Below are positions 24,450 to 35,249 of a DNA stretch of 64,000 nucleotides, piece after piece. Source of the stretch: Sphagnum compactum (lineage: Eukaryota; Bryophyta; Sphagnopsida; Sphagnales). The notes below the pieces were generated by a model. That model had not been told where the DNA came from, did no database searches, and saw only the letters and a program-made list of their open reading frames with translations. Both the position numbers and the translations under genes were made by a program. Positions within the stretch are counted from its first letter, which is position 1; each line of letters starts with the position of its first letter. The stretch is taken from assembly GCA_965153455.1 (NCBI GenBank), contig OZ234498.1, positions 496,001 through 560,000 on the forward strand. Direction: 5' to 3'.

Positions 24450-24985
24450 ATTTCAACAATGTTTGGTTCATGTTTTTTAGTTTTTAAATTTTTTTTTTAT
24501 CTTTTCTATTTTTATGTGTTTTATGTTATTATTATTATTTTTATAATAAAAATAAAGTGTTTCTTTTTCACTTTTGTATTTTTGTTTATCTGGATGCAAG
24601 TTTGAAGTTTGGAGAAAGAAGACACACCTCATTCTTTTTCAAGTAGGGTTTTTCTTCATTATTATAAGTTTTATTTTTTCTTATTTTTTACTCTTTATTT
24701 GGTTTCTTTTTTTTTGTAATTGTTTTTTAAAATGATTATACTGTATTTCCCTTTCCTCATTTCATTTGTTTTTTTTTATAGTTTTTGTGTTTTTACTTTT
24801 TTTGTTTACGTTTGTTTCATGTTTTTATTTTTTCTATTCTTATTTTGTCTATCTTCATTTTTTTTCTATTTTATGCTATTTTTATTTATTTAGTTTCTAT
24901 TTTCTTTTCCAAAAAAATTCTAGTTTTTCTAATATGTTTTATAATAAAAATAATTAAAAAAAACTTTTTAATTTTTGTTTGATTT
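24450..24985 (+). repeat. T-rich low-complexity tract
   Basis: About 540 bp strongly enriched in T (runs such as TTTTTTTTATC and TTTTTATTTTTTC) with few other features. Phe-rich open frames on the plus strand are artefacts. It lies just inside the right subterminal region of the CACTA element. Confidence 0.6.
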
Positions 24986-25009
24986 TATGGCCTTTTGGGA
25001 ATCAGATGA

Positions 25010-25490
25010 CATTGCGAAACCTTTTGCGAAACTTCCTTTTCCAGTAACCCTTTCACTAATTTGCAAGCTAACGCACATCGCAACTTTCGATACGTCCACC
25101 ACCAGAAAGTTTTGTAAAAATTTGTGATGAGGTTTGCGATACATATTCAAACGCAAAATGCGAGGCGCCGAATAACGCAAGCTTGCGATGTCTTGTGACT
25201 CTCAAAGTTTGTAGCGATACTTTGTGTATTGTAAAATGTGCGATGTTTTGAGTATGATTAAACATTGCGAAGTGTGGAATATCGCTAGGGTGGACGGAGA
25301 CTGAGCGGGTCGCAAAGTTTTGTTCGTGGTATATGTTGCAAAAGTGCTGCGATGAAATAAGGTACATTATAAATTAGCGATGGGTGGTGCTCCACAAGTT
25401 GCGATGCGTGTCGCATCGCAAATATGGCAGGTTGTTTTTGCTTCGCAAACCCTTCAGGTTTTTTGTTTGGCCCTTCGCAAAAAGGCACAA
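25010..25490. repeat. right subterminal region of the CACTA element (TTTGCG/CGCAAA words)
   Basis: At least a dozen TTGCGA, CGCAAA and TTCGCAA words on both strands match in kind those at 17930-18720 and mark the second subterminal domain. Minus-strand open frames across it are repeat artefacts. Confidence 0.7.
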
Positions 25491-25505
25491 TATGTAGTAG
25501 TGTAT

Positions 25506-26000
25506 TTTGGAAGACCAAATTAAATTTGTGTTCTAGATGATCCATGAAGTCATTTTGATGTGAAGATGTTGTAGCAACTTTCTTAGATTTTCTCTAGTGG
25601 TTCCTTCAACATTGAACCCCTTTTTTCCCTAGGTCATATTCATTAACTTTATAATGTCATTTGATAGTGCCAATTTGAGGAAATAGTTGCAATCTTCTAA
25701 CTTTCTTTGAGCTAATGTCCTACTATGGCACAAATTGGAAGGAACCACATGTGACGTCCACTTCTTGAAGGAGAAATGTACGTCCTGACCTAGGACTCAA
25801 CATGTGATTCTTGCCATTTTTTCAACTTTTTGTCCTGAGTTCCAGCCTCTAGGCAGACACCCTCATCCCCCTTCCATGTCTTTTATTCTCAGTCATGAGT
25901 TTTAGGAGACCATTCCCACCCAATTCTTTTGCTCAGAGGATATGTTTCCTCTAAATTTTTTGGGATGGATGTTGGAAGGAACCGCCAAGATTTTCTTCCA
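25506..26000. other. no gene recognised
   Basis: Sequence between the CACTA element and the next tandem repeat. No exon, terminal repeat or RNA gene seen. Confidence 0.3.
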
Positions 26001-26220
26001 GATGGAGGTTCCTGATTTGTTCAGCTCCTGAAGTAATTCATGATGGAGGTTCCTGATTTGTTCAGCTCCTGAAGTAATTCCTGATGGAGGTTCCTGATTT
26101 GTTCAACTTTTGAAGTAAATTCCTAATGTAATTCTTGATGGAGGTTCCTCATTTGTTCAACTTTTGAAGTAAATTCGTAATGTAATTCTTGATGGAGGTT
26201 CCTGATTTGTTTAATTCCTG
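26001..26220 (+). repeat. tandem repeat, 41-bp and 54-bp units, five copies
   Basis: GATGGAGGTTCCTGATTTG begins units at 26001, 26042, 26083, 26137 and 26191. The first two units are 41 bp and the next two 54 bp; the longer form carries an extra AAATTCCTAATGTAATTC-like segment. Stepwise growth of the unit is visible. Confidence 0.85.
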
Positions 26221-27074
26221 AAATGAATGCATATTATTGGTTCATTTCTTGAATTAGTTTAATAGTTCCTTTCATATGCTTGAATCCTTGTCCTGAATCC
26301 CTAACTGTAGGTACTATTATGATTCTAAGAGTGGTCTAATCCTTGATGGTAGTTTCCACTTACTTTGTGTTTATTTTGTAGATGGGCATTCACAATTTGG
26401 AGCCTCCACCACAGCTCACGAAAATCATGATGAGTTGCTAGAAACTAACTGTTGTTACTTCTGCAAATATCCCACATTGTCAAGTTGCATGCGTAACCGA
26501 ACCACCCTAGTATAGAACTGGAGAATCCACATAGTTTTTCTGCTACCACTACATAATTGTCTTGCGCCTGAAATCACGTTTATGGTCAGGTTCTGAGCCG
26601 GACTTACCTGTGCAGCGGTACACGACAAACCATTTCCAAGTTCCATTCGTTCTCTGAATTTTAATTTAATGTTTTAATTCATTTGATTTATGTCAAACTT
26701 GAATGATGTTGAGCGCCTCAGTACTGAACTGGAGGACCCAAGTTTTTTTCCCTCAACGATATAATTGTGATGCACTGATGGTCATGTCTGTCGGAGAAGA
26801 GAGAGAAGATTAGCTCAAGATGAGTCATCGACAGAAGTTTCACTCTTTGTTTGCAGGACACGCCTCAGGAGTGATGCAAGAGAAGCGACTTGCATTCATC
26901 TTCTGAGCCGTGTTTCTTTTCAGGAGTTTTGTTGGTCGCCAAACTGGCTACCATTGGTAGAAGGATGTAGAAAAAGTGACCATCATCCCTCAGAAGATTT
27001 AGCCAAATGTGGCTTTAAGCCAGAAATAAAAGTATTAATCTTTAATCATCCTTTTACTTTTTTGGCTACATAAT

Positions 27075-27798
27075 GAAAACTAAATGTTCGAATTTGGAGA
27101 TTACTATTATTATTTTCCACATATCTGCAGACTGAAAACCTTCAAAATCGCTTGTTCTTAGCTTTAAATTTCGCCAGTCAGAAAAACGCTGCTTCTGAGG
27201 TGCTGCTGGTGGAACTTAATACCAAGTCGGAGAAAGGATACGCTCGCCCTGGTAAAGAGATTTTACAACCCACTATTCTTCCCTACAACCAAACACTTGT
27301 AGTGCAGCAGTAATCATGCTTGTCAGATCATAAACGAAGTGGGCAATTTCACGGTAATCTCCTGCACACAGCTGAGCTCTAATGCTCTGTGCGAGCTCCT
27401 GTTGTGTGTCCCTTTCATCATCCTTCCGTAATTTTGGGTTCACAATGAAACTAAATATACAAATTTGGGGATTATTATTATTATTATTTTCCTCATTTCT
27501 GCCCACTGAAAACCTTCAAAATCACATATTCATAATTTTGTATGTCGTCGGTAAGAAAAAACGCTACTTTTAAGGTGCTGCTGGCGGAACTTAGTGGAAC
27601 TTAATACGAAATCTGAGAAAGGGTACGCGCACCCTCTGACAGAAATTGTACAACCCGCTAATTTTCCTCACGACCACAGAATTGTAGTGCAGTAATAATC
27701 ATGCTTGTCAGATCATAAAGGATCTGGTTCAATTTAGCGGTAAACTTCTGGAGACAGCTGAGCTCTCGTGTTCTGCGCAAACTCTTATTGTGTGCCCG
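27075..27798. repeat. diverged tandem duplication, about 371-bp period
   Basis: The segment at about 27075-27413 aligns with 27446-27798: ACTGAAAACCTTCAAAATC, GGTGCTGCTGG, ATCATGCTTGTCAGATCATA and ACAGCTGAGCTCT recur in order. Identity is perhaps 75-80 percent by eye. No coding function is visible; it could be a duplicated promoter or UTR segment. Confidence 0.75.
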
Positions 27799-28458
27799 AA
27801 ACGGTCAGGGCTGCTCTAGTGCACGGGAACCAACTTGCATCCATTCTGGAGGAGCCTGCTGCCAGCAATTATGGAAAGCTGACAAGTACTAGCTAGGCAA
27901 CATTCAAAGGTTCATTCATTCCTACCGATTTGTTGTGAAACCTGCAAGAAAGTGGAACCTGAATGTGAATTCAAGTTAAAGGGCTGTGATCCCCTTTTCT
28001 TATCTGGAAGGCATGAAAGCCTTGTCGCAGCAGAGTATGCTACTTGCAAACCATATTGAATTATTTTCAATTTGAGCTATGTCCTCATAAGGATGATGCT
28101 CTTAAAGTTCTGTCTTTTTCCTTCCTTGTTTCTTGTTAGACTTTTCTTTTTCCATCTTTTTCATCAGTCCTTATTCTTCATTTCCTCAGTCTTCTTCTTC
28201 TCTTGTAGGGTTTTAGCTGCCCAGTGTCAGGGCTGATTCAACCTTCTATTGTTGGTCTTGTGAGGTGGTTAATGTACCTACGTCATTCACCTCAGCTACT
28301 GCAGAGAGTTGATACAGCCAATACAATTTTTGAGCACTTGTATTGATTTGTTGCATCTGAATTTTGTCAAGTGACCAACCTTTGAAGAGTCATCAAGGTG
28401 CAAGAAGGTTACAGAGAACAAAGGAGATAAGTTGCATGTTTATGGAAATATGCTGAAC

Positions 28459-28557
28459 ATGAGGGTTATGTCCATGTCCCAGGCATCCATTCAAGCTTTG
28501 CCCCCAGCTGAGTACCTCACCCTCCTCTTGCAAATGGCACACAGGCTGAATGCACCA
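28459..28557 (-). pseudogene. possible RCC1-repeat exon fragment
   Basis: The minus-strand frame reads WCIQPVCHLQEEGEV and then LSWGQSLNGCLGHGHNPH. This fits the RCC1 blade pattern: an acidic turn with EGEV, then WG, and G-x-LGHG at the strand-turn-strand. Only one blade is seen, and flanking frames on this strand do not continue it. RCC1-domain proteins act as exchange factors or scaffolds; no function can be inferred for this scrap. Chance similarity over about 25 residues remains possible. Confidence 0.4.
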
Positions 28558-28599
28558 TGCAAACAATTCACAAAACAATCATTTTTCTTCATTGATTAC

Positions 28600-29555
28600 A
28601 GCACTGAAGAGCTCACAGGGTTCTTTGGTGGTCCAGAGAGGGAGGGCTAATGTTCAGAGCTAACAAGACCTGTCATCTTGAGTTGTAAGTGCTTAACAAC
28701 TTCTGTTGCTTCCTCTTTAACAACTGCAGGCATATCTAAGAAATGGGTGAATATCATCCTCTTTGCTTGCTTCATGATTTTGTGCAGTCAGATCATATGT
28801 TACATTGGCTTGGTCAAAATCTTATTTATTCAAGGTCAAGGTACCTGTGACTTTCTGACCTACACAAATTTGCCGCCTTTCTCTGAGCACAAAGGACAGA
28901 TTCTCAATTTTCACAACAGCGATGCCATGCTCTAGAAGAAGATCTTGAATAGAATTATGTTAGGATTGTGGAGCAACTTCATTATGGGAATAAAAACTTG
29001 CAGCTGTGTCACAGGCTCTGGCAGCAATGTCCACAATTAAACAACATGCTAGCCTGGTAAATCCTCCACCTTCATGAGTTCTCCATGTGAGTCCACCTTG
29101 CTCACTTCTGGAAGCAGCTCAGACTACTATGCTACAGCTGAAATTGCAGATTGCATCCCTACTCTTCCCACAGAGAAGCCTCCCAACACAATTGGGTACA
29201 TTGAGAAAACAATCAGGGCTGGCTTTACCAATGAGTACCTCATAGTCAAAGGAATGCCAATTTGGGCTCAGTCATTCGAGCTTCATTCACTTGACCCTCC
29301 TCCGTAATCAACAGCATGGGCTCAATTGCCTTCCTCAATATTCAACCAGATAGAACTTCAACTTGTTCAAGATGGAACTGCATAATGATCCATGATAGTC
29401 CAGGCTCGTTAGGTTGCTGGGGTTTTGGAGGGTTATAAGAGCCACTGTTAGCTGCTGAATCCTCAGAATGAGGTTCAATCTAGGGTTTGGGGCTTTAGGT
29501 CTGAATGTTGAAGTGGATTGTTCATATATCTTTCTTGCCATAAGGGTCTGGTGAT
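28600..29555. other. no gene recognised; some protein-like frames
   Basis: A plus-strand frame at 29074-29307 and a minus-strand stretch near 28930 (EHGIAVVKIENLSF) look protein-like, but neither extends into a recognised domain. The area lies between the RCC1-like scrap and the PPR pseudogene and may be further gene debris. Confidence 0.25.
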
Positions 29556-31274
29556 TCAAAGGATGGACCAGTTATCGCAACAAAGTCTGGTCACATACCT
29601 TGCTTTACTGTTGCATTTGGCGAAAACAGCTCTAGTGCCTTCTGTCCTAGCCCACATTTCACATGTCCCAACATCATGGCCATCCAAGTAACCACATTTC
29701 AAGATGGCATCTTGTTCAACACAATATTTAGAGATGGCAATTTGTTGAACACTCTTAAAGCATCTGGCTATGCTCCCACATTTTGCATACACACCCAGCA
29801 AGCTATTCACCATAAAGACATGAATTTCAACCACTTTCAAGATCTGCTCATGAACACAGATGCTAGATCTTCAAGTGCAATGATGTCAGCCCATAAGGCA
29901 CCCCCAGAAAAAAAACAGAGATCGGTCACACACACCTTCCTGTTGCATTTGTCAAGACAATTCTAGTGCCTTCTCCCCTGGCTGCAATTCATGTCCCAAT
30001 AAAATGGCATTCCAAATGACCACATCACATGATAGCATCTTATTGAGTACTCTCCCAACATCCTCCATGCTGTGACATTTTGAATGCAGGTCAACCATGT
30101 TATTCCCCACATTAGATCACAACCACTTTCAATGATCTACTTATGAATGCACTTGCCATCTTCAAGTGCAACTTTGCTAGAACAGGGAGTCAGCACCCCC
30201 ACAAAAGTAGCAGAGTCTGGTCACACACAATCCTGTTGCGTTTCACATGATGTCCCAATATCATGGCGGTTCAAGTGACCACATCTTGAGGTGGCATCTT
30301 GTTGAACACACTCCCAGCATCCTCCATGCTCCCACATTTTGCTCCCAAAAAATTAATAATAAGAAGTAGGTGAACTGACTAAAACAGCCTACCACTACAG
30401 TCATTCTTTTTCCTGGGCACTGACTGGAAAGCCTGCCACTGCCATTGATCATGTGTACAAGCTCTTGCATTTTGCATACATGTCAACCAAGCTACTACCC
30501 AAAAAGACATTTGAATCCCATCCACTTTGGATGATATGATCATGAGCACACTTGCCCTCTTCAAGTGTGACTACACTGTCACATGCATTCAACAGCGCCA
30601 CAAATGTACAACAGATTCTAGTCACACACTTTCTTGTTGTGTTTAGCAAAGAAACTCTAGTGCGCCTGTCCTGGCCCACATTTCACATGTCCCAACATCA
30701 TGGCGGTCCAAGTAACCACATTTTAAGATGGCATCTTGTTCAACATTCTGGTCAAGCATCCTCAATCCTCTCACATTTCACATACATGTCAGCCAAGCTA
30801 TTGCCCACAAAGACACCAGACTTGCAACCATCAAACTCACCACACCAACCTGTTGCATTGTCAAAATAGCTCTAGTGCTTTGTGTCCTTGCTCCCATTTC
30901 ATGCAGTGTCCAGATATCATGGTGGTCCAAGTAACCACATTCCAAGATGGCATCTTTGTTGAACACTCTCCAAGGAAACTCAATGCTCCCACATTTTGGA
31001 TACATGTCAACCAAGCTATTCCCCATAAAGACACCAGACTTGCAACCACTTTGAAGTCATCATGAACATTCATGCCAGCTTCAAGTGCTCCAAAACCTGC
31101 ACATGCATTAATCAGTTGAACAAAACCGAATGTGTCAAGAATCATTCCTTCTTGTAGCATTTGTTGGAAAATCTGGAATGCCTTCTCAGGTTGCCCATCC
31201 TTCACCCATTCTCTAAGATTCTGATTCCATGAAAAAAATTTCAATTGCATGGTGCCCGGTGGCATTGCAGCCAT
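29556..31274 (-). pseudogene. pentatricopeptide repeat (PLS-class PPR) pseudogene, about five decayed modules
   Basis: The first part (from 31274) reads WNQNLREWVKDGQPEKAFQI, then QLINACAGFGALEAG and, after frame changes, GNSLVDMYPKCGSIE and NVVTWTTMISGH. A second stretch (30449-30679) reads LLNACDSVVTLEEGKC, then SGWDSNVFLGSSLVDMYAKC. These are textbook P, L and S motifs of plant organelle RNA-binding PPR proteins. The nucleotide phrase around GGTCCAAGTAACCACATT recurs near 30905, 30690, 30250, 29990 and 29665, marking about five related modules. Each module is broken by stops and frameshifts, and no intact ORF, transit peptide or DYW/E tail is visible. PPR genes usually lack introns; this copy is dead. 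Confidence 0.85.
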
Positions 31275-32375
31275 CTATGTTACCACCATGATGGGTTCGT
31301 CAACCCCACAAGCCAGAGTGCTTCCTGGGTTTTCTTATATGTTTGCAATCAAGGTACCTTTCTTTTGCTTACAACCAGAAGTCCAGAGTGAGCTCATCAG
31401 CCATACAATCTCCACAACCCAGAAATAAGTGGTATCTTCATAACAGAGAGGCTGCAGGTTAAGGGTTGCATGACTGACCCTTTCTGTCAGAAAAAGAATT
31501 TTGTCACAAATCATTGCATTTACTTACTTTCTTGAACCTACTACTAGTTATTATCCCACATAAGCAACAGGTCAGAAGAATTTCTACCAAAGTTAAGACC
31601 ATGGCAGGATAACATCCAATAGAAAGCAATAAGTTTGACACCAGCAAGAGTTATGGTTCCATTGACATGTGAACTCTAACAGGATTGATGTTTAGTTACC
31701 TTTTCTAATCTGTGATCCCCCCATTGCTAGGGATTCAAAAACAAATCCTGCCACAGTTTCTCTCTGATCTGCAATGGTCTGCAGAAAAACTTCATTTCAA
31801 ATCATGTAGTTTAATCACATGTAAGCGGTGCTCAGGGAACCGCGTCTTTTACAAAATGTACTGTCCAACATATTAGGTTGTAATTTTTAGGCAAACAAAC
31901 CAATGAAAAGAACGCAGTAGATAGACACAAAGAGAGGAACAACGCAAGTTTAGGGCTAACGATTGCTGTGATTTTTAAGTGCCTCCTCTGTTTCTACCTG
32001 GTGCGCTTTGTGTAAAAGTGCGGTGTGGTACAAGAGTTGTTGATGGGTAAAGTGGAAATGCGGGTGCACATAGACACATAGCAGCAAGCTCCTCCTGGTC
32101 GACGTCCCCTTCTGAGTAGATGCACAAATGTTATGGATGACACTACCGGACTTAGACACTCTGATTGACTCCCCATTGCCAAAAAAATTTGATCACATGG
32201 AGAAGAGAAAATAACAGAAAATGTTCCTATGTCCCATATCTCCCAGGGATGCTTAAGTGGAATATGTTGAATAGAAATAAAGGTTTTGGAATCAGTGCAA
32301 CCTGCTGTTACAGGAAACATGAAGACCGCAATAAAATGAGAAGGAGATAGACAGAGATGCCATTGAAAGACTTAC
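31275..32375. other. no gene recognised
   Basis: A minus-strand frame (31994-32320) has no family match. The next exon of the adjacent cysteine protease fragment (encoding an IATCASYP-type end) was sought here on the minus strand and not found. Confidence 0.3.
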
Positions 32376-32513
32376 CACACATGTTCTTGCCCATTTCCAT
32401 GCGGAAATAGCCATTTATTCCCCAATTAGCACCCCATGAGTTTCTAATGATCCAGTATGGGGTCCCATCTTATTAACACCATAGCCAACTGCCAATACTG
32501 CATGGTTCACCGT
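32376..32513 (-). pseudogene. single broken exon of an aleurain / cathepsin H-like papain-family protease
   Basis: The exon lies between a TTTGCAG acceptor and a GTAAGT donor. It encodes VNHAVLAVGYGV, with the catalytic His of papain enzymes, then after a frame change [15 protein letters not shown], with the catalytic Asn and conserved Trp, then [12 protein letters not shown]. These are hallmarks of aleurain-type vacuolar thiol proteases. An extra G just after the acceptor and a one-base loss after VNK both break the frame, so it is a pseudogene piece. No exon with the active-site Cys was found. It is a second isolated exon on the same strand as the other gene fragments in this region. Confidence 0.8.
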
Positions 32514-32587
32514 CTGCAAAATTCCAAACCAAGGTTGTGAACTGACAAAAAGAAATAAGTTCAAGCAAAATTAGGATTCTCAGATAC

Positions 32588-32831
32588 CAAAATGTGTATA
32601 GAGCTGCTTCAAGGCATTACCAAAGAGCGGAGAAAAGGTGATTGCAGTGGAGTCGGTGCTTCCAGATTTGCTACTGCAATCCGAACTTGGTGCAGGATCG
32701 ACAGTTGTATTACGCCTAGATCTGATTATGCTGACGCGCGCCTCGCCACGTGCGAAGGAGCGAAAGTTGCATGAGTTTCGGCAGATCGCTAAAGCTGCCG
32801 GCTTCGCGAGCGTGTCTGTGGTGGTCGCCAT
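32588..32831 (-). CDS. GC-rich putative first exon, plastid-transit-like, unknown protein
   Basis: From an ATGGCGACC start the minus strand encodes about 81 codons rich in Ser, Arg, Ala and Thr and poor in acidic residues early on (MATTTDTLAKPAAL, later SFARGEARVSIIRSRRN). This is typical of a chloroplast transit peptide. It ends FSPLFGNALKQLYTHF before a GTATCTG donor. Its GC content stands out sharply from the flanks. I do not recognise the mature protein and could not find a following exon; the next exon-like segment, 74 bp away, is the broken protease exon, which is unrelated. It may be a captured first exon or the start of a truncated gene. A plus-strand frame over the same bases looks less natural. 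Confidence 0.4.
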
Positions 32832-32934
32832 CGACTTCCTCTCAGTGCTGGAATTCGACAAAGCATAATATGATCTGCTATGCTCAGATATGAACTGCAG
32901 CAGATCGATTGTGTCGTATGTTAGTTCTCTGCAA

Positions 32935-34450
32935 TCAACAATTAGTGTACCCTGTCTGTATACAGACAAGGGTTATAGTATTAGTGTACTAGTATGCAGC
33001 GGGTGTTGGATAGGCTGTGTGTAGGCTTTGTGTGAACAAAAATATGCTTTCTTCAGGCCCATGCAATTGCTGGATATTGGGGTCTGAATTTGTTTTCTTA
33101 GTTATCTTGAGTGAACTAACTGTTGCTATTTACAGACAGGGTTCTTGCACATTACTTGTGCAATTAGTCTTTTCTGGGCTCATGGATCCAGCAGGCTTTG
33201 CTTGCTTTCTGTTTGCTATAGATCCGTAAGCCTTTGCCGCTTGGTCTCTGCTTGCCATCTCTGAATTCGTGAGGCATTTCTTGCTTGTCACATACCATAG
33301 TACTTTTATCCAAATACATTGCGATTGGTACTCACTTCTTGAGATCTATCATGTTATCTACCGCACATAAAAAATCAAATGCACCAATAATCTTGGTAGG
33401 TATATTACTAGGTTATTGATAGGTTTGATAATATTGATATTTTACTGGTAGGTTATTGGTAGGCATGGATGAGTCAAGGATGGATGATAAAATGAATTTG
33501 GGTTTTTGGACATGTCCTAAGTTTTTGTTTGGTCTATGGACCAGTTCAAAATTTAGATCATTGATTTTGGGATAAGTTTCTTTTTATTAATTAGTAATTG
33601 AGGACATGGAAAAACTGTGTTGGGTGCAAGTTGAGCCAAATCAACTCTTCAGACACTTTCCTGGGGTATAGAAACAGATTTTTCTTTTTGTTCTTTAACT
33701 ATATGCAAGCAGGGTTATAGATGATACGTATTGTTAGTTCTATTAATAAGATGGGTTTCCTCCCAAGTGCCCCCCTCTAATGGTAAAAAGGGATCATTAT
33801 TCTCAATGTTCAGCATAATAGGGTTATGCGTAGGTGTGAAAATGTTGTTGTGTTGTTTTTTTTTCTCTTGGGGCCAATGAGATTGTTGGATTTGGTGGTG
33901 TGAATTTGTTTTGTTAACTATAATGCTGGGCATTCTTAGTGTATCTTGAGAGGGTTCTTGCACATTACTTGTGCACTTTGCTAACCTTGTGCGTATACAA
34001 ACAATGATTATATAATATTAGTGTACTAATTTCCAGAGAGTGTTGAATAGGCTTGTGTGTAGGTGTGGAGAAAAAATTGATATAGCTAATGAAATTGTTG
34101 GTTTGATGATTTGATGATTTGAAATGTTTTTCTTACTAATCTTGAGTGAACTAATAATAAATTTTTACTAGGGTTTTACTGAGGGAATTAATAATTCAAT
34201 GTGTAATGGGGTTTGGTAAGTTAGTGAGACTTTTAGAGGACCAATGGAAATGGTAGAAAGGACCATTATTTTCAATGTTCAGGATAATAGGGTTGTGTGT
34301 TGGTCAAAAGATTTTTTTTTTCAGGCCAATGGGATTGTTGGATATGGTGGTTTGAATTTGTTTTTCTTGATCTTGAGTGAACTAACTCTTAAATATGTAA
34401 TAGCTATTTACAGATAGGTGTGCACATTACTTGTGCACTTTGTTCTCATT
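32935..34450. repeat. degenerate tandem array, several diverged copies
   Basis: A set of phrases recurs in order: TTAGTGTACTA, GTGTTGGATAGGCT, ATTGTTGGATATGGTGGT, GAATTTGTTTT, CTTGAGTGAACTAACT and GCACATTACTTGTGCA. It recurs around 32940-33160, 33800-34020, 34010-34190 and 34260-34440. Copies are strongly diverged and differ in length. No coding capacity is seen. Confidence 0.6.
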
Positions 34451-34939
34451 TAACTTTTGTGATCTCTTAGGATTCCTGGCTAGCCTAATCATTTTCTCTC
34501 TTTTTTTTTTGATTTTTTTTACAGCATGTGAGAACTCCGTCACTTCTTAGGGGTGCTAACACTTCCATGTGTAATATACTGTAGTCTAAGGTCAGTTTCC
34601 ACATTGACAAAACTAATATTTTTAAGAATAAAATAATTCGCTTTCTAATTTTGAAATTGTTAATTTTTCCATGCTCTACTATGATATTGTCACATGAGTA
34701 ATGAAATTATTCAGAGCGTAGCCTATGATAATTATGATGATTTTCAACTTGTTAACTCCCATATTTTCACAAAAATTCGTCTCACTATTTTTGAGGGTAA
34801 GGTATTGTCACTTGTACATGTACACTCGAAAAAAGAGAAACTAAAAGAAAATGGTAACTCAACAAAAACAGAAAATAAAGAAGTCCCCTCACAAAAGGTA
34901 CAAAACAGCCGGGACAGTACTATCCATGATTTGGAGGGT

Positions 34940-35247
34940 ACTCTAGTTTCTGTGATCTCCTGCCACATAATCTCCCTAAACGTAAGGCAGAAATAATTCC
35001 ATGATTTTTATGTAACACAACTTTGTTCACATTCATGCTAGAATGTTGTCGTATACAAATTTTCATTACAAGATAGTGTCTAGTCTCTGTGATCTCCTGG
35101 CACATAATTTCCCTAAACATAAGACGGAAATAAATCCATGATTTTTATGTAACACACTTGTTCACATTCATGCACTAGTAGAAAAACCCCATTTTTCTTC
35201 TAGTGATGTTAGAATGTTGTCGCATACATTTTTTCATTACAAGATAG
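34940..35247. repeat. tandem duplication of about 140 bp, one copy carrying an insertion
   Basis: Copy 1 (about 34940-35075) and copy 2 (about 35076-35247) share CTGTGATCTCCTG, CCATGATTTTTATGTAACAC, TTCACATTCATG and TTTTCATTACAAGATAGTG in order, with few changes. Copy 2 is longer by a 33-bp insertion at 35173-35205. Confidence 0.85.
35173..35205. mobile_element. 33-bp CACTA-termini-only insertion (micro-CACTA)
   Basis: The insertion begins CACTAGTAGAAAAA and ends TTTTTCTTCTAGTG, so its two ends are inverted copies with only CCCCA between. It is flanked by ATG on both sides (35170-35172 and 35206-35208). The sister copy of the surrounding duplication has a single ATG at the matching place (35035-35037), which preserves the empty site. 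The structure fits a CACTA-superfamily element that has lost its whole interior. Confidence 0.75.
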
Positions 35248-35249
35248 TG

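Larger units (their letters stand above)
17902..25502. mobile_element. complete CACTA (En/Spm) transposon carrying gene fragments
   Basis: The left end reads CACTACAACAACAGGGGGCT and the right end, in reverse complement, CACTACTACATATTGTGCC. Both run on into TTTTGCGA. The element is flanked by the 3-bp direct repeat TAT (17899-17901 and 25503-25505), as expected for the superfamily. Both subterminal regions (about 17930-18720 and 25010-25490) are packed with CGCAAA/TTTGCG words, like the transposase-binding repeats of En/Spm elements. I found no TnpA/TnpD transposase ORF in the 7.6 kb, so it is probably nonautonomous. The interior carries FATB-like exons, a 288-bp tandem duplication and a T-rich tract. 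Confidence 0.88.

Noticed and set aside
30552-31065. Plus-strand ORFs over the PPR region
   Set aside because: They are antisense shadows of the repeated PPR modules.
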